Part shown: one piece after another, positions 38,239 through 52,850 of the stretch
Position numbering within the stretch: position 1 is the stretch's first letter
How the letters are laid out: the number at the start of each line of letters is the position of its first letter
Source of the DNA: Pegea sp. RAD2-039
Lineage: Eukaryota; Chordata; Thaliacea; Salpida; Salpidae
Assembly: GCA_034620365.1 (NCBI GenBank)
Contig: JAQGEQ010000163.1
Coordinates: forward strand, 485,001 to 549,000
DNA: 64,000 bases
Direction: 5' to 3'
Notes under the pieces: generated by a model
The model's database searches: none
Seen by the model: only the letters and a program-made list of their open reading frames with translations
What the model was told of the DNA's origin: nothing
Made by a program: the position numbers and the translations under genes

Positions 38239-39411
38239 ATGACAACTCTACCTAAATCCCAAAATAAAAATCTACCTCAAGATTTTCAAGAAAAATACGA
38301 AACAAAAGAAGAAATAGGTACTGGTGTAAGTAGCATCGTAAAAAGATGTGTTCACCGTAAAACTTGCAGACAATACGCGGTAAAAATTATTGATGTATCA
38401 TGTGATGATGTCAATGACGATCTTGTAAACTCTGTGATGGAAGAAATAGAGATTTTAAAGAAGATTTCAGAACATCCGAACATCATCACATTAGTAGAAG
38501 TATTCGAGATACCTTCTTCAATTTTTCTTGTTTTTGAGTTGCTAAAAAGAGGCGAATTATTCGACTATCTAACTGAAGTTGTAAAATGTGGGGAGAAAAG
38601 AACCCGAAAGATTATGTCAACTTTATTTCAAGCACTTTCATTCCTTCATTCGAAAAATATCGTTCATCGCGACTTGAAACCTGAAAATCTTCTGCTGGAT
38701 GATGACTTGAACATTTATCTTTCAGATTTTGGGTTTTCTGTTCAAATAAACGATCAAGAATCACTATATGAACTTCTTGGAACACCTGCTTACATGGCGC
38801 CAGAAATGCTCAAAGCAACTATAGAAAGTAACCATCCTGGTTACGGGAAACCTATTGACTTGTGGGCTTGTGGTATAATCATGTATTCCTTGCTCGCCGG
38901 AGCACCACCGTTTTGGCACAGGAAGCAAATGATTATGTTGAGACGTATCATGGAAGGAAAATTCACCTTTTCGAAACCAGAATGGTCAGATATTACGGAT
39001 ACAGCAAAAGATTTAATTTCAAAACTTCTTGTTGTAAACCCTGATCTTCGTATTACTGCGGATGAAGCGTTGTTACATCCATTTTTTCAGCAACATAACC
39101 AACAACTAATTGATAGAAGAAAACTCTCTCGACGAAGATTCAGAATTATTTCCTTGGCTGTGTTGGCTTCGTGTTGTATCATAAGTAGATGGAGATCAAT
39201 GTTATGTATGCCTGTATCGTTAGCTGGACGCGACCCATACGCTATTCGACGAGTTAGACGATATATCGATGCCTCAGCGTTTCGTGTTTATGGTCACTGG
39301 GTCAAAAAGGCTGGTGACCAAAATCGTGCAGCTTTATTTGAAAATGGAACGAGAACAAATCAGTATCAAGTAGCTTTACTGGAAGGTGCTGGTAATGATG
39401 TGAAAAGTTAG
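38239..39411 (+). CDS. PHKG: Phosphorylase kinase catalytic gamma subunit
   Basis: Cytosolic serine/threonine kinase that activates glycogen phosphorylase, as the catalytic part of the calcium/calmodulin-dependent phosphorylase kinase complex. 390 residues in one exon. Kinase domain about 20-285: glycine loop GTGVSSIVKR, AVKII lysine, HRDLKPENLLL, SDFGFS, ELLGTPAYMAPEMLK, DLWACGIIMYSLLAGAPPFWHR and the PHKG-specific RRIMEGKFTFSKPEW. The regulatory C-terminus is also clearly PHKG: a calmodulin-binding helix RRRFRIISLAVLASC, then DPYAIRRVRRYIDASAFRVYGHWVKK and QNRAALFENG. All catalytic residues are present. The absence of introns in a gene that is usually intron-rich is notable. The start ATG is preceded by GACATG; no nearer in-frame alternative begins the conserved part. 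Confidence 0.97.
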   Translation: MTTLPKSQNKNLPQDFQEKYETKEEIGTGVSSIVKRCVHRKTCRQYAVKIIDVSCDDVNDDLVNSVMEEIEILKKISEHPNIITLVEVFEIPSSIFLVFELLKRGELFDYLTEVVKCGEKRTRKIMSTLFQALSFLHSKNIVHRDLKPENLLLDDDLNIYLSDFGFSVQINDQESLYELLGTPAYMAPEMLKATIESNHPGYGKPIDLWACGIIMYSLLAGAPPFWHRKQMIMLRRIMEGKFTFSKPEWSDITDTAKDLISKLLVVNPDLRITADEALLHPFFQQHNQQLIDRRKLSRRRFRIISLAVLASCCIISRWRSMLCMPVSLAGRDPYAIRRVRRYIDASAFRVYGHWVKKAGDQNRAALFENGTRTNQYQVALLEGAGNDVKS

Positions 39412-41610
39412 AAATTAAAAGTTGTAAGAGTCTCTTGTTTACTCCAAACTTATTTGATGAAATGTTTCTAGAACATCAACTTTTACCTACTTTTTGTTGA
39501 GCATACGTCACTTCTAACTTATCAAAATATAATTTATGAAAGTTGGAAGGTAATAAGTAACTCTAGTGTTTCAGCGCTTTCATTAATGTCTTCAGAAGTT
39601 ATTTCATGAAATTTTTATCGAAATAAAAAGAAATTGTGATGATAAAAAAAAAACAGATTTCATTTGCAAATTTTGTTAATTGACAAAAATGTAGGATTTT
39701 CAAAATGTAAATTTACAAGTAACATTTATAAATAGATAAATTAATCATTTGTGGTAATTACATCTTTAAGTTTTAAATCATCTTACTACATGTTTAAGTT
39801 GAGAGTTTGAAAAAAAAACTTTAATTGGGTTTTCTTATTTTGATTATAATTTAACTTTCAAAGTTTAAAGTAATTGTTAGACTGTCTTGTTAACTATGTA
39901 AGTTACTATTCGAAAGAAGAAATTGAAGGAACTGGCAGTGTGTTTTTTAAACAAAATTTTATGTTGATGTAGTGATGAAATCAGAAAAGGAATTCCAAAC
40001 CTTGTTACCCTATTGAAAAGCTTTTTACTTCACTGGGTGTTATTAAAGTTATCGAGCGGTTTAGTTTAAAACGAAGAGCCTCTGAGAACTTAGGAAAGAT
40101 CGCGATCTTTAAAGTATTCTATGAAGTTAAGATGACAAAAACCATTAAAAGTTTTAGAAAGTAGTCAGAAAAAAAGTCAGAAAAAGGCGTCGGTATTTTA
40201 AGTATTTAATATTTAGCTTATAGAGACAGTCTTCATATGAGAGAAGGAGCATCTCACATTTATCAAAGCTTTCCTGGTGAATCATCTTTGGATGAATTCA
40301 AGTTTTGTATCTTTTAAAGATGAGGACTCCATATGGAAGAGTTGAAGGACGGATGTCTGCAGTAAAAACCTTTAAAAATATTTCTTGTCTTAAAAGATTT
40401 GAGGATTTTGTATAAAGAACCAAGTCTGAGCAAATAATTTGTGTGGTTGAGTCCATTTTAAGTGTTGAAAGATGAAAGTTCCCAGATCTTTAATAACCTG
40501 ACATCGGGAAATTTTATTATTTTCAAAATAAAAATCATTTGATGTTAAGTTAGAGCTTGAAGTTTTATTTACAAATTATTTAGATTACTTTGAAGTGATC
40601 GTTTGTAAAACAACAATTTTGTTAGTTGTTAAATAGTAAGTGTTGCTGCATATTTTTATTCATTAAACTGATTAAATGACGGTTATTAAAGTTTCAGCAT
40701 ATTGTAAGCCTTTTTAAGTAGATTAAACAACAAAAAAGTTTTGAAAACTGCTAGTGGTAGTCAAACTTTATTTTTTTTAAACTTAAATTAAAGACTACCT
40801 AATAAATATAAAAGTAAAAAATACATTTACAATACCTAATGCAAGTATACATCTACAATAGCTGGTTACTCTCGTGTGGAACTTTGTATACTGTAATAAA
40901 AAGAGTTTCAAAATAATGTAAAACTTCTGCTTAAAACAAAGTAAGTAAATAAGACTACAGATGAAAAATAAAACTACAAATGTAAACTATTTGATAAAAA
41001 ATGATGAAATAATTGTTTGAAATAAATAATCATTAACATAAATTGCTAGTAATGTGAAAAAAAAATGTTATAAAGACCATGAAATAAGCTTACTTTTATA
41101 AAGATACTGTGATTCTAATTAAATGATAAAACTTATCAGATTAATATTTTCTGCGAGTTTTTGAAAAAGTCCAAAATTAACCAAATTTTCTATCAAAAAC
41201 GAAAGTCGTCTATAAACATCTAATTTGGATCTACAATTTCTTGTCAACTTTGATTAGCTCAAAATCTTCTTATTTTTTATTCGATTGATTTAAATTTTTA
41301 GTAGCATAATGATTACTTTAAATATTTATATATCAAAGTCAAAATTTGTATTTAATAGATGAATTTTCATAAAACTTATATTTTTGATTAATATAATCTT
41401 TTTTTCAAGAATTAAAACTTTAAAAACAATTATTTAATTTTTGAAAGATTTTTAATTATTAGAATTTAACATTTTAATGATGTTGCTTAATTTTATAAAT
41501 TTTATATATAAAAATTTTAACATCTTTTTCTAAAATGATAATTTATAAATACAAAGTTTTTTAAACTTAGAAAAATATTTTGTTTAAAAAGTTTTCATTA
41601 AAACAAATCT
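39412..41610. other. Intergenic DNA, partly less AT-rich
   Basis: Between about 39890 and 40540 the sequence is less A/T-rich (for example around GATCGCGATC at 40100) and looks like an old repeat, but I cannot name it and no protein motif is readable. The rest is A/T-rich with no recognised feature. Confidence 0.4.
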
Positions 41611-41690
41611 TTTTTATTTATTTATTACAATAAATGTGAAGGAGGGTGCCTAAAGAGAGCACCTCTCGCTAACACACATTCTCACAAATT
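41611..41690 (-). mobile_element. Short LINE/SINE 3' tail fragment upstream of MRPL41
   Basis: About 80 bp containing only the family tail (minus-strand order: stem-loop, then ATTTATTGTAATAAATAAATAA). It is an extreme 5' truncation, ending about 98 bp before the MRPL41 start codon. Confidence 0.85.
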
Positions 41691-41787
41691 AGACTAATTA
41701 GACTATTTTAATTTAAAGTATTCTTTTCCAAAAGCACTTTCTAAAGATTTTATTCATATTTAAATAGAACAAATTAAATTTCTAAGG

Positions 41788-42156
41788 ATGAAGCTTTTTA
41801 CTTGTCTTTTAATCAGAAGAACACAAAAAATAAAAGATACTTTATTTCGTTTACCTTTACAAGGTAGAAGACTAACTGACAACAAGGAACCAATTTATTG
41901 GTCAGAAGTGGACTTTGGTCAACTTGATGAAGAAGTCACAAAATTTGGTTATACCAATCCAGTCCGAGACCGTGTGCCTATTATCATGATGCCAGATTTG
42001 ACAGATTGTAAATTAAAGCCATATGTTACTTATCAAGCAGAAAAAGTCTTTGAACCTTGTGTTACATCAAAGGATTTATTTGATGCATTTTACGCCCCTA
42101 ATATCCAGGCAGAAGTTCACAATGTTCCCATGGAAACCTTACCTGATGATGAATAA
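41788..42156 (+). CDS. MRPL41: MRPL41, mitochondrial large-subunit ribosomal protein mL41
   Basis: 122 residues in one exon. The N-terminal 25-30 residues are basic and hydrophobic (MKLFTCLLIRRTQKIKD), as expected of a mitochondrial targeting sequence. The core MMPDLTDCKLKPYVTY matches the PDLTxxKLKPYVxY signature of mL41, followed by an acidic C-terminal half (FDAFYAPNIQAEV). First gene of a tight three-gene same-strand cluster: LTO1 begins 147 bp after its stop. No AATAAA is present between them. An AG at about 41785 immediately before the ATG may be a splice acceptor. Confidence 0.8.
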   Translation: MKLFTCLLIRRTQKIKDTLFRLPLQGRRLTDNKEPIYWSEVDFGQLDEEVTKFGYTNPVRDRVPIIMMPDLTDCKLKPYVTYQAEKVFEPCVTSKDLFDAFYAPNIQAEVHNVPMETLPDDE

Positions 42157-42234
42157 TTAGAAAAGATCAAGAATTATAAAATAATCTTCAATTAATATTA
42201 TCAAAAACATTTTAGAATTAAAAGTTGATTAAAA

Positions 42235-42254
42235 TATTGTTTTATGTTTTTCAG
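42235..42254 (+). promoter_or_regulatory. Candidate trans-splice acceptor upstream of LTO1
   Basis: A T-rich tract runs into TTTTTCAG ending at 42254, a textbook 3' splice site, 98 bp after the MRPL41 stop and 49 bp before the LTO1 ATG. There is no evident upstream donor belonging to LTO1. Confidence 0.55.
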
Positions 42255-42302
42255 GGATAAATTAAAAGTTTTTTGAGTAATTTTTGAATTCTAAATTGAA
42301 AA

Positions 42303-42710
42303 ATGGGAGATATAGACGATGTTTTAACTCTAGAGGATGAATGTTTGGCTAATAGCTACAATGAAGGTTATAAAGAAGGTTTGATTGTTGGAAGAAAAGA
42401 TGGATTTTCATTTGGAAAGCAACATGGAAAAACAGCTGCTGAAAATTTTGGATATCATTATGGTTTTAGTCTAATTCATTCTAAGTTTTTAGAACAAAAA
42501 GAAATGACATTATCTGAACAAAAAGCTTTGAAATTGTTGAAATCTATAATTGTTGATGCAAATGAATTGAAGAAATATCAAGATGGTTCTATAAAATTGT
42601 TGGTTGCTGATGAAATTTTTCAAAAAATTCAACAACAATTTGATAAAGCTTGTATGCATTTGAAGATTAGAAAAAAGACAAAAATACTAAATGATGATTT
42701 AAGTTTTTAA
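42303..42710 (+). CDS. LTO1: LTO1/ORAOV1, Yae1-domain adaptor for ABCE1 maturation
   Basis: 135 residues, one exon; about the length of human LTO1 (137). LTO1 with YAE1 recruits the cytosolic iron-sulphur assembly machinery to the ribosome-recycling factor ABCE1. The Yae1-type glycine repeats are visible: YNEGYKEGLIVGRKDG and FGKQHGKTAAENFGYHYGFS, with the deca-GX3-like spacing. The C-terminus is helical and ends DDLSF, resembling the GLSF end of animal LTO1. Second gene of the cluster; MCCC2 begins 143 bp after its stop. Confidence 0.88.
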   Translation: MGDIDDVLTLEDECLANSYNEGYKEGLIVGRKDGFSFGKQHGKTAAENFGYHYGFSLIHSKFLEQKEMTLSEQKALKLLKSIIVDANELKKYQDGSIKLLVADEIFQKIQQQFDKACMHLKIRKKTKILNDDLSF

Positions 42711-42811
42711 ATTATTTAATTTGAAAATTTCCATTTGATAGAAACTTGTGTGTTTTTGTGACTATTATGGTTTTTTATCAAATATCATTTTTTCTTTTTG
42801 ATTTTCTACAG

Positions 42812-42831
42812 AAAACTTCTTTTTTTCTCAG
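42812..42831 (+). promoter_or_regulatory. Candidate trans-splice acceptor upstream of MCCC2
   Basis: A strong pyrimidine tract ends in TTTCTCAG at 42831, 121 bp after the LTO1 stop and 21 bp before the MCCC2 ATG; a second CTACAG ends at 42811. No donor for a cis-intron is evident in the spacer, and no AATAAA is present there. Confidence 0.55.
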
Positions 42832-42852
42832 GTTTTTAACCCCAACAAGAAA

Positions 42853-45265
<2,413 letters not shown>

Positions 45266-48200
45266 ATTTACTTATTCTAATTATTTATTTAGCAATTTAT
45301 AGGTTTATTTGTTGAACTTTTTTTAGTGATTTGTAAATAATTTGCTTCATTTGAAAATTATATCGAAAACGGTTGAAAATCAAAACTTTCATATTTTTAT
45401 CTTTGAGCTTTTATATAATACTTAAAATATTTCAATTGAAGCTGAATAAACCCCAAAATCATCTTTTAATCTCTTATAAAATATATTTATCAGATTTGTT
45501 CATCTTTTGAAACAATTTTTAAAAGTTATTTAAACTTGAAACAATATTCATCATGTTAATAACCATTTGCTGTTTTTATCTTACAAAAGTGTTTTCTGGT
45601 TTTTAAACGAATAAAAATTGATACATCGTCAACTGTATGTTGTTGTAAGCAACAAAACCGTGTTTAGATGAAATGAAAATATCTTAGAAAGTTCTGGAGT
45701 ATGGTTAAGACTTTTAAATTGATAAATTTAATCATTATTCGAAGTAAACACAATTTGAGAAATTAAAAGAATTATGTTTTTGGAAAAATAAAAATCATTT
45801 TGTAAACCAGCAGCTGATTGTAACTAAATTGGCTTTTTTGTAGTTTGAATTTTTCATAATTTTAGTTTAGAGAGAGTTTTTGTCTCTTTTAAAAGATAGA
45901 AAAGTTGTTCTTTTATTCAGTTTAGTAACCAAAGTGTAGTACAATTAGAAAGATTTTGTCTAAGAGGTCAAAAGAATAATGAAACTTATAAGAAGATTAA
46001 ATCAAACGTCTGATTCTGTGAATAACTTTTAGAATGAAAAAGAAAAACTTCTTCTGTGTTGTCAATTGAAACTAGAAAGATAACTGCTGGTGCTGAAATA
46101 TCATCATGAAATTATCTGTTATAAAAGTTAGGATTTATTTCTGAGATATTTTCACTAAAGGATAAGTTTCTAAAACTTTTTAGATTGGTTTGAATTGTCC
46201 TTATTAAAAGTAGAAACTTTTACAAAATATACAAATCATAAAAAGGAAGAAATCATGAAATTAAAAGTCATGAAATATTATGTTTTTCACTTAAAGTGAA
46301 GTTATTGATGAGGATTTGACAACAAACCATCAGAAAAACCAAAAAACATGACTCGACTACAAACATTCCAAAAAACAAAAAGAAAACAAAAAGAACTTTT
46401 AATTTTTTTGTAAATAATATTTGTAGCCTTTCAAGACTATTTGTTTGAAAGATTAAAGACTGTAGGAGCAACTTCCAACTTAAGATCAACTCATTCATAC
46501 ATCCACAATGATATGATAGAGTCTTTTGGCAGCTCTGAGACCTCAGTTTACTAATAGAAGGTTGCAGAAGCCAACAAGATGACTTTTTGTCTCTATCAAG
46601 TGTGGATTTTGAATCAATAATTAAAGTGAAATTAATTCTTGACAAAAGTGAAGTTATTGATGATCAAATCTTATTTTTCTAAAGTAAGCTGGTTTTTCAT
46701 CACACATCTTTAGCAAGACTCTTTACAAAGAATTTTTCTACCAGAAAGTTTATAAATTTGTTTTGTTACTTTTGAACCAAATCTACTTTACAATTATTAA
46801 TTCTAAAGTTTAAACTATCAACTTCACTTTTAGCATCTTTAACATTCAATTAGAAGTTGTCAATCGAAAAATAGAAGAAAAGTTTGTTGAAAGAGAGACT
46901 TGATTTGTTAAAAAGTTGAAAAAATCTCACAATTTGATGTCTTTAAAGTTAGTAATCATGAAAGTTTAATAAATTATCTGAAGATTATTTAAGATAATTT
47001 TGATTAGTTTTAAAAGTAACTAAAATAATAGTAAAGAAAATAAGCTTTTTATTTATCTAAGTTTATTACATGTGTCAAATTAGTTAAGCTGCTTGGCAGG
47101 ACTTTGAAAGCTCACAGAGATTGATTTCAGATATTTTATCATCGACTATTATAAAGTTTTAAGAAAAAAATCAAAATAGTAATTCCAGATAAACATTTGA
47201 AAATAGATAAATATTATTCTGCTTTAAATTGAGCTTTCATTTCAATTTGTGGGTTAATTTTGAGAATAACTCAGCAACTTCTTTATCTTATTTCTGTTTA
47301 CTTTACAGACGAGGGGTTCAAGGAACAAACTTATATTAGTTACAAACTAGTCTCAAATCACAAAAAATATTTTTATTAAAAAACTGAAAACTTTATTAAT
47401 TTTTATCAACATTACTTTTCTACATCATATAACATAAAATAAAAACTTTCTTAACTTTTGGAAAACACAAAATTATAAAACAATAATTCATTAATTGTTT
47501 AAAGCAGCAACAATTTATTGATATTATCAACCCTGTATTTGATTACAAATGAACTTTGTAATGTATTAAACGAATTCAAATTGCTTTTGTAACCTTAACT
47601 CCACTTTTGCAGTATGTTATGGTTAAATCAAAAACTTTTTCCATTCATTCTTTAGTTAGAGATCAATTTTATCGCTGTACAGAAGCTCTTAGAAGCTCTT
47701 AGTGGCTTGATGATAGTTTTAGCTTCTTTTACAATTTAATTTTTTCACTTTAGCCAATTTAATCGTTAACTTTAACAATGTAACCAACACCTCTTGTCAA
47801 ATCATAGAATTGAACAAACTGCCTTCAGAGGTTAATTGCTAAAATTTATTACATTTTTATTTCTCTTTCCTAAAGTAGCATCACTGCGTTATTCGACTAT
47901 AAACATTGATTCAAGCATTTTTTTCAGTTTCAAAGTATTGTTTAGCTACTACCTGTATTTGCATTTTATCAAAAATAGCTGCTACGTGTGCTTCTTATAT
48001 TTTAAATGATATTTTTCTTATCTTCATACTTTTAAACTCAAACTTCTATAAATATTGTTTTAAGCTCTTTAATTTTTTGCAAATTGGAAGTTTTGTTTAA
48101 AACAACGACAATAGTTAAACATTCGATTGTTGTTCATCAAACAAACACACATAATATAGCAAATTAGACTTGTTTTTAACTCATCTGTTTTTAGATTGTA

Positions 48201-49056
48201 AATGAAGTTTTTTTTTTGTAGTTTTACAATTTTCAGTAAAGAACTGAACTTTTCATTTTGAAGGCAAATAATTAAAATTTCTACACAAATTTTTTAAACA
48301 AAGCTCTGATTTGAATTTACAAAATTATGGTTCAGTAAAACTGGTAGAATATTTTATAAAGATTGTAATATGTCAATGAAACTTAAATAAAAGAAGTTTA
48401 ATTAACCTGAATAAAGCCATAATTTTTAAGTAAAATAAATCGAAATAAATTAAAGATAAATCTTTTATTTCAACGTGACAATCACAAACTCATTTTGTTT
48501 CAGAAATTAATCAGCTATCAAAAGCTGAACTTATGTATTTCTAAAACAAAAAACTAGAATAAATGATTTTAGATATTTAACTCATCATGTAAATTGTTAC
48601 TTACAATTAGAACGTGTTTAAATAAAGCGATAACCATACACAAGACACTTTGACCTTTTCAATTTGACAAATCTTTTTCTCTTACAAACTTTGTTCTTAT
48701 GCATTAGCTATTTAACCTTCTGATTGTTACTCTTCAAATGAAGTAGTGCTTGAAGTCATTCATGTTTTTTTCTAACTCTGCAGAAAACTTTAGAATGAAA
48801 AACTTCAGATTATATTAGTCCTTAATACTTTAATGTTTGATTGACTTTAAACTTAAGAAAGTTTCAACTTTAATACTTTGACGTCATCTAATTGTAATTA
48901 ACTTTATACAGCATACTTACATCATCACTATTTTGTTATATTAGTCGATTTCTTATATAAATCGATGTTTTGTAAATTTAATAAAACTTAAATAAGAAAA
49001 TCAGTTTTAAAATGATATTTTTAAGAAGAATACCTTGTGCTTAGCTTTTTAAATAA
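45266..49056. other. Intergenic DNA, no gene recognised
   Basis: About 3.8 kb. A minus-strand frame at 46268-46645 is the longest but has no recognisable domain. Around 45950-46600 the sequence is slightly less A/T-rich and may be an old repeat. Confidence 0.45.
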
Positions 49057-49058
49057 CT

Positions 49059-52000
49059 TTATTCTTTTTCATTTTCGTCTTCTTCATGATTTAAATATTG
49101 GGTTTTCGTTCGTCGATAGCTTCGCGGCTTTGAACTTTCAGAAGATTCAACTACTGACCAGCGTCTTTCTAAATTAGATCCAATCTCAGATTCTTCTTTT
49201 TTTGATGGAATCTGAGATTCTAAATCATTTTTCTTTTCATTTTTTTTCGTGTCGTTTTTAGTATTACTTTTGGATGTTGTCTTTTTAGATTCACTCTTAG
49301 TGGATTTGTTGCTAGTCTTAGCTGAATAATTTCCATCAGTTTTTCTTCTGTGATTGCTCAGATAATCTCTCAATGAAGAGGACTTCTTTACAGGTTTTTC
49401 CAGCTTAGGAACTTTGTTTCCAGAATCATTGATAGAGTTTAATTTTGCAACAACAGCTTGAACTAATGATTCATTTTTCTCTTTGACTTTTTTTGTCAAG
49501 GCAGAAACAGCGCCAGTTCCATTTAATTTCTTTTTTATTGAGTTTAAACTCTCATTAGACATCCTACTACTACTTTTAATTTCTTTCATTTTACTATTTT
49601 CTTTTCCTGATATCTTTGGATCATCTGAATTATGAGATGTCTGACGAGTTACAGGAATATGATATTCCGATTTAATGCTCTGTCGTCGACTTCTTCTTTC
49701 TCGACTTGAAGCTGCATCACTTCGATTTGTTGACTTGTGTCTTCTTAACTTTACATTTTTTGTGATTTTACTTTCTTCATTCGGATTATCTTCATCACTC
49801 GAAAGAACATTTCGATTGACTTCAGTTTTACTTCTTGTATACCTTTTAGTTCTTTTATTAATCTCTGGATCATATCTTGATGTCTTCTTCACTTTTTTCT
49901 CAGACTTTTCAACATTTAACGGTTTTTTATTTGAATCAATTTTTGCAATTTTTGTTCTATCTTCTACACTTTTCTTATTTTCTAAAAACGGTAAGCGTTT
50001 CTTCACCCATGTTGTCCCTGAACGCCCCATGCCACTTAATGTTGCTGAATTTTTATCATTTGATGTCAAACCATCCGTTAGATGTCGCTTTTCAGTGTAA
50101 CCAATTTTCTGAGTCAATTTATTGCCTTGAATGAGTTCTTCGATTGAAACTGATGGTTTTGGAGGAATTTTTGGAGCTGATTTATTGTATCCTTGAAGGT
50201 TTTTGGACATTGGATCTAACCGAAGACTGTTATGGACTTGTAACAATGATTGTGTCTTTTCAGGAACATACAATTGATCCTCATCACTTTTGGGAAGTGA
50301 TTTAGATGTAAGTTCTTTATTAAAATTGATAGAAATTGGATGATATTGTTCAACTTGTTCGTGATAATCAACAAACTCAGGTTGACTTCTTTCGTCTTTC
50401 TGATTCATTTCGTTGTAATAATTTGACTTCTGCTGATAAAGCTGAGAACCAAAATCATCTAAACTCTGATTAAAAGGTTGTTTACGAAATAAAAGTTGTT
50501 GATGAAGTGTAGATAGAGTCTTTCGTTGCTTCCCCGGAGTAGAACAAGCTGATGTATCATTTGCTGGAGATTTGGGAGATTTAGATGACTTTTGTAACTT
50601 CATAAAAGCCTGATCAGAAGTATTAGGCGATTCTTTTAATGGTTCATGAATAATTGAGTTTCTTTTAAGTGGATAACTAGAATGATGTCTTTGTAAGTTG
50701 CTGTAGTATCTCGGAACTCTTGAGTCATTCTCCAAACGTTGTCGTAGGAAAGGAAGGGGCGTTGTAAATGCAGTTGTCTCGGATTCACCACTATCTGAGA
50801 AAGGAGGTAAACTACAACTGGTTGGAGATGATAACACTGAATCTTCTTCATCTGGTATCACATCTAATGAATGGCATACTTCATTATAATTTCGTTTATT
50901 ACTCATATAAGGGTTTGAAGTAGAAGGCTCAAATGTATTATTCGGTTTATGAGAGTTTTGAAAATATTCTGAGAAATAAGAACTAGGTTTTGGCTTGAAC
51001 TGAAATTCATTTGAGTTTTTTGTCGAGGAATGAATTGGTTTTGTTGTATCTTGATGATATTTAGTTTCATTTGAATTTTTCAGTATTTTATGAGTCTGGT
51101 TTTGATAGGGATCATCTTCACATTCAATAGCATCATCGATTTGTTTTATATGTTGTAGCAACTGAAAAAGGTAATTCAGATAAAGATTACTTTGTTTATA
51201 ATCAGACGACTCTTACTTCATCCATTGCTACTTGAAATCCGTGTTCCTGTGAACTTCTACTATTTCCACTTATAAAATCATTATAATCCTGAAATAAATT
51301 ATAAGTCTCTAGAGAATTTGTAAATTAAAAGAAGTTAAAACTTTAGAAAAAAAAACTGAAAAATAATTAAATTTTTAATCAAATTAAGTTTGTTAGAAAA
51401 CCAACATTTTAACAAAACTTATTCAACTTGAAGCTTACCACAGAACTTTGTCGATTTAAAGAAGAGTAAGGCGAGTTTGAACTCAGATGACTTCCATGTA
51501 ACACAAGAGGACTAGTATAAGCTTTATCAATGTTGACATTCAACTGAAGATTACATTTTTTTAGATACAAATGTTTTCTAAATTTACAAATAAAGACTAA
51601 CTCTTTGTATTTTCTGTCTTAGGACTTTTTTTTCGTTGTTCCAACGGTCTTTGTCTCGTCTGTGAGCAGTCATTAGATTTCGTTTTTCTTCTTCAAGCTC
51701 TTCAAGTTGTCTAACAAGTCTTTCTTCATTCTGATTTGATTTATCTCGATAATAGGCTTCTTCAGATTCATTTAAAGGACATTTACAAACGTAACAAAGA
51801 TTCTTTTTCAAATCAGACCGAAGCTAGAAACATTTTATATTCTTAGATTGTTTTAAAACTACAAACTTTTCATAATATTTGATCAAGACAAACCACACAT
51901 AGTAAATTATTAACAAATTTGTTAATTAACACCAAATTTATTTTAAAAACAATTTAACTTCAATAAAATTGAGTTTTGAATGAAGTTATCTTCAACATTT

Positions 52001-52850
52001 TACAAACTATTTACTTTTTCAATCATTTTCTTCAAGTAGTTTTTATCTAATTCCCACTTTAATCTTTCTGTATCAAACTGTTCCTGAATATCAGCATGTT
52101 TTTCCTGGTAGTTTTTTAATTTTCTGTATCTGTCTTCTAATTCCTTTGGTAAACTTTTAAGTAATCTAATTTGTTGTTCAGCCTGTATAAAAAAAATAGC
52201 TTAGTAGACACGTAAAGTTATTTTTAATGGATTATTGCAAGCTTAACCCGTTAATTAATTCGAAAATATCAATTCTGTTTTCAATTATTACAGAGCAGAA
52301 AGTTTAGAACTTATTTTGAAAAAATATTTTGATTTAAAATTAAATATATTTGAGAACAAAGGTTACTACTTTAATGATTTTTTTTTTTAAAGAAACAGCA
52401 ACAAAAAATTTATTGTAAAAAAGTTCAAACCACTGTGTTTTCTTAGAAAAGAATTTTTAGAATTTTTTCCAGTTTTAATAATGTATTTTGTATCAATTAT
52501 TATAATATTAATTAGAAAATGTATAAGATTTACGAAATATTATAAACATAAATAATTTTCAAAATTTTGTGGTTTAGATACAAATATATATATTACTTAG
52601 TATTGTATTGTAAAGTTATTAAATTCATATAAACTGTTATAAGGCGTCTTTAAAATTTAAAATTTCATTAAACAATAAATTATTTCAATTATTATTAAAC
52701 CTAAAATGTTAATAGATCTTAACTTACTTGTACAAGTTGCTTTTTTAGGTTTTCTTTTTCGTTGTACCATTCTTGCTTCTTGGTCAGATGTTTTTCTTTA
52801 AGTTGTTCGAACATGAAAGCTATCTCAACACCTCGAGCCCTTTTTTTCCT
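49059..52850 (-). CDS. Coiled-coil protein with long disordered Lys/Ser-rich tail (5' end not found)
   Basis: I do not recognise the family. Six exons were followed on the minus strand: 52733-52850, about 52014-52176, about 51600-51823, about 51439-51548, about 51218-51290 and the large last exon ending at 49059. The first three encode coiled coil rich in Glu/Lys/Gln (EQLKEKHLTKKQEWYNEKE; RLLKSLPKELEDRYRKLKNY; RLVRQLEELEEEKRNLMTA) with a small cysteine cluster CYVCKCPLNE. The last exon (about 700 codons) is disordered, rich in Ser, Lys and Asn, with a proline stretch PKIPPKPSVS and Arg-rich blocks. The first seen exon starts in mid-codon after an acceptor, so upstream exons are missing. The stop codon overlaps an AATAAA. 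A cytoskeletal or centrosomal scaffold is possible but unproven. Confidence 0.75.

Noticed and set aside
46268..46645. 125-codon minus-strand frame in the 45-49 kb desert
   Set aside because: No domain, composition biased toward Leu/Phe/Ser, no splice-linked neighbours; probably chance or an old repeat.
49675..50134. Frames of 141 and 85 codons on the + strand
   Set aside because: They are shadows antisense to the large last exon of the coiled-coil gene.
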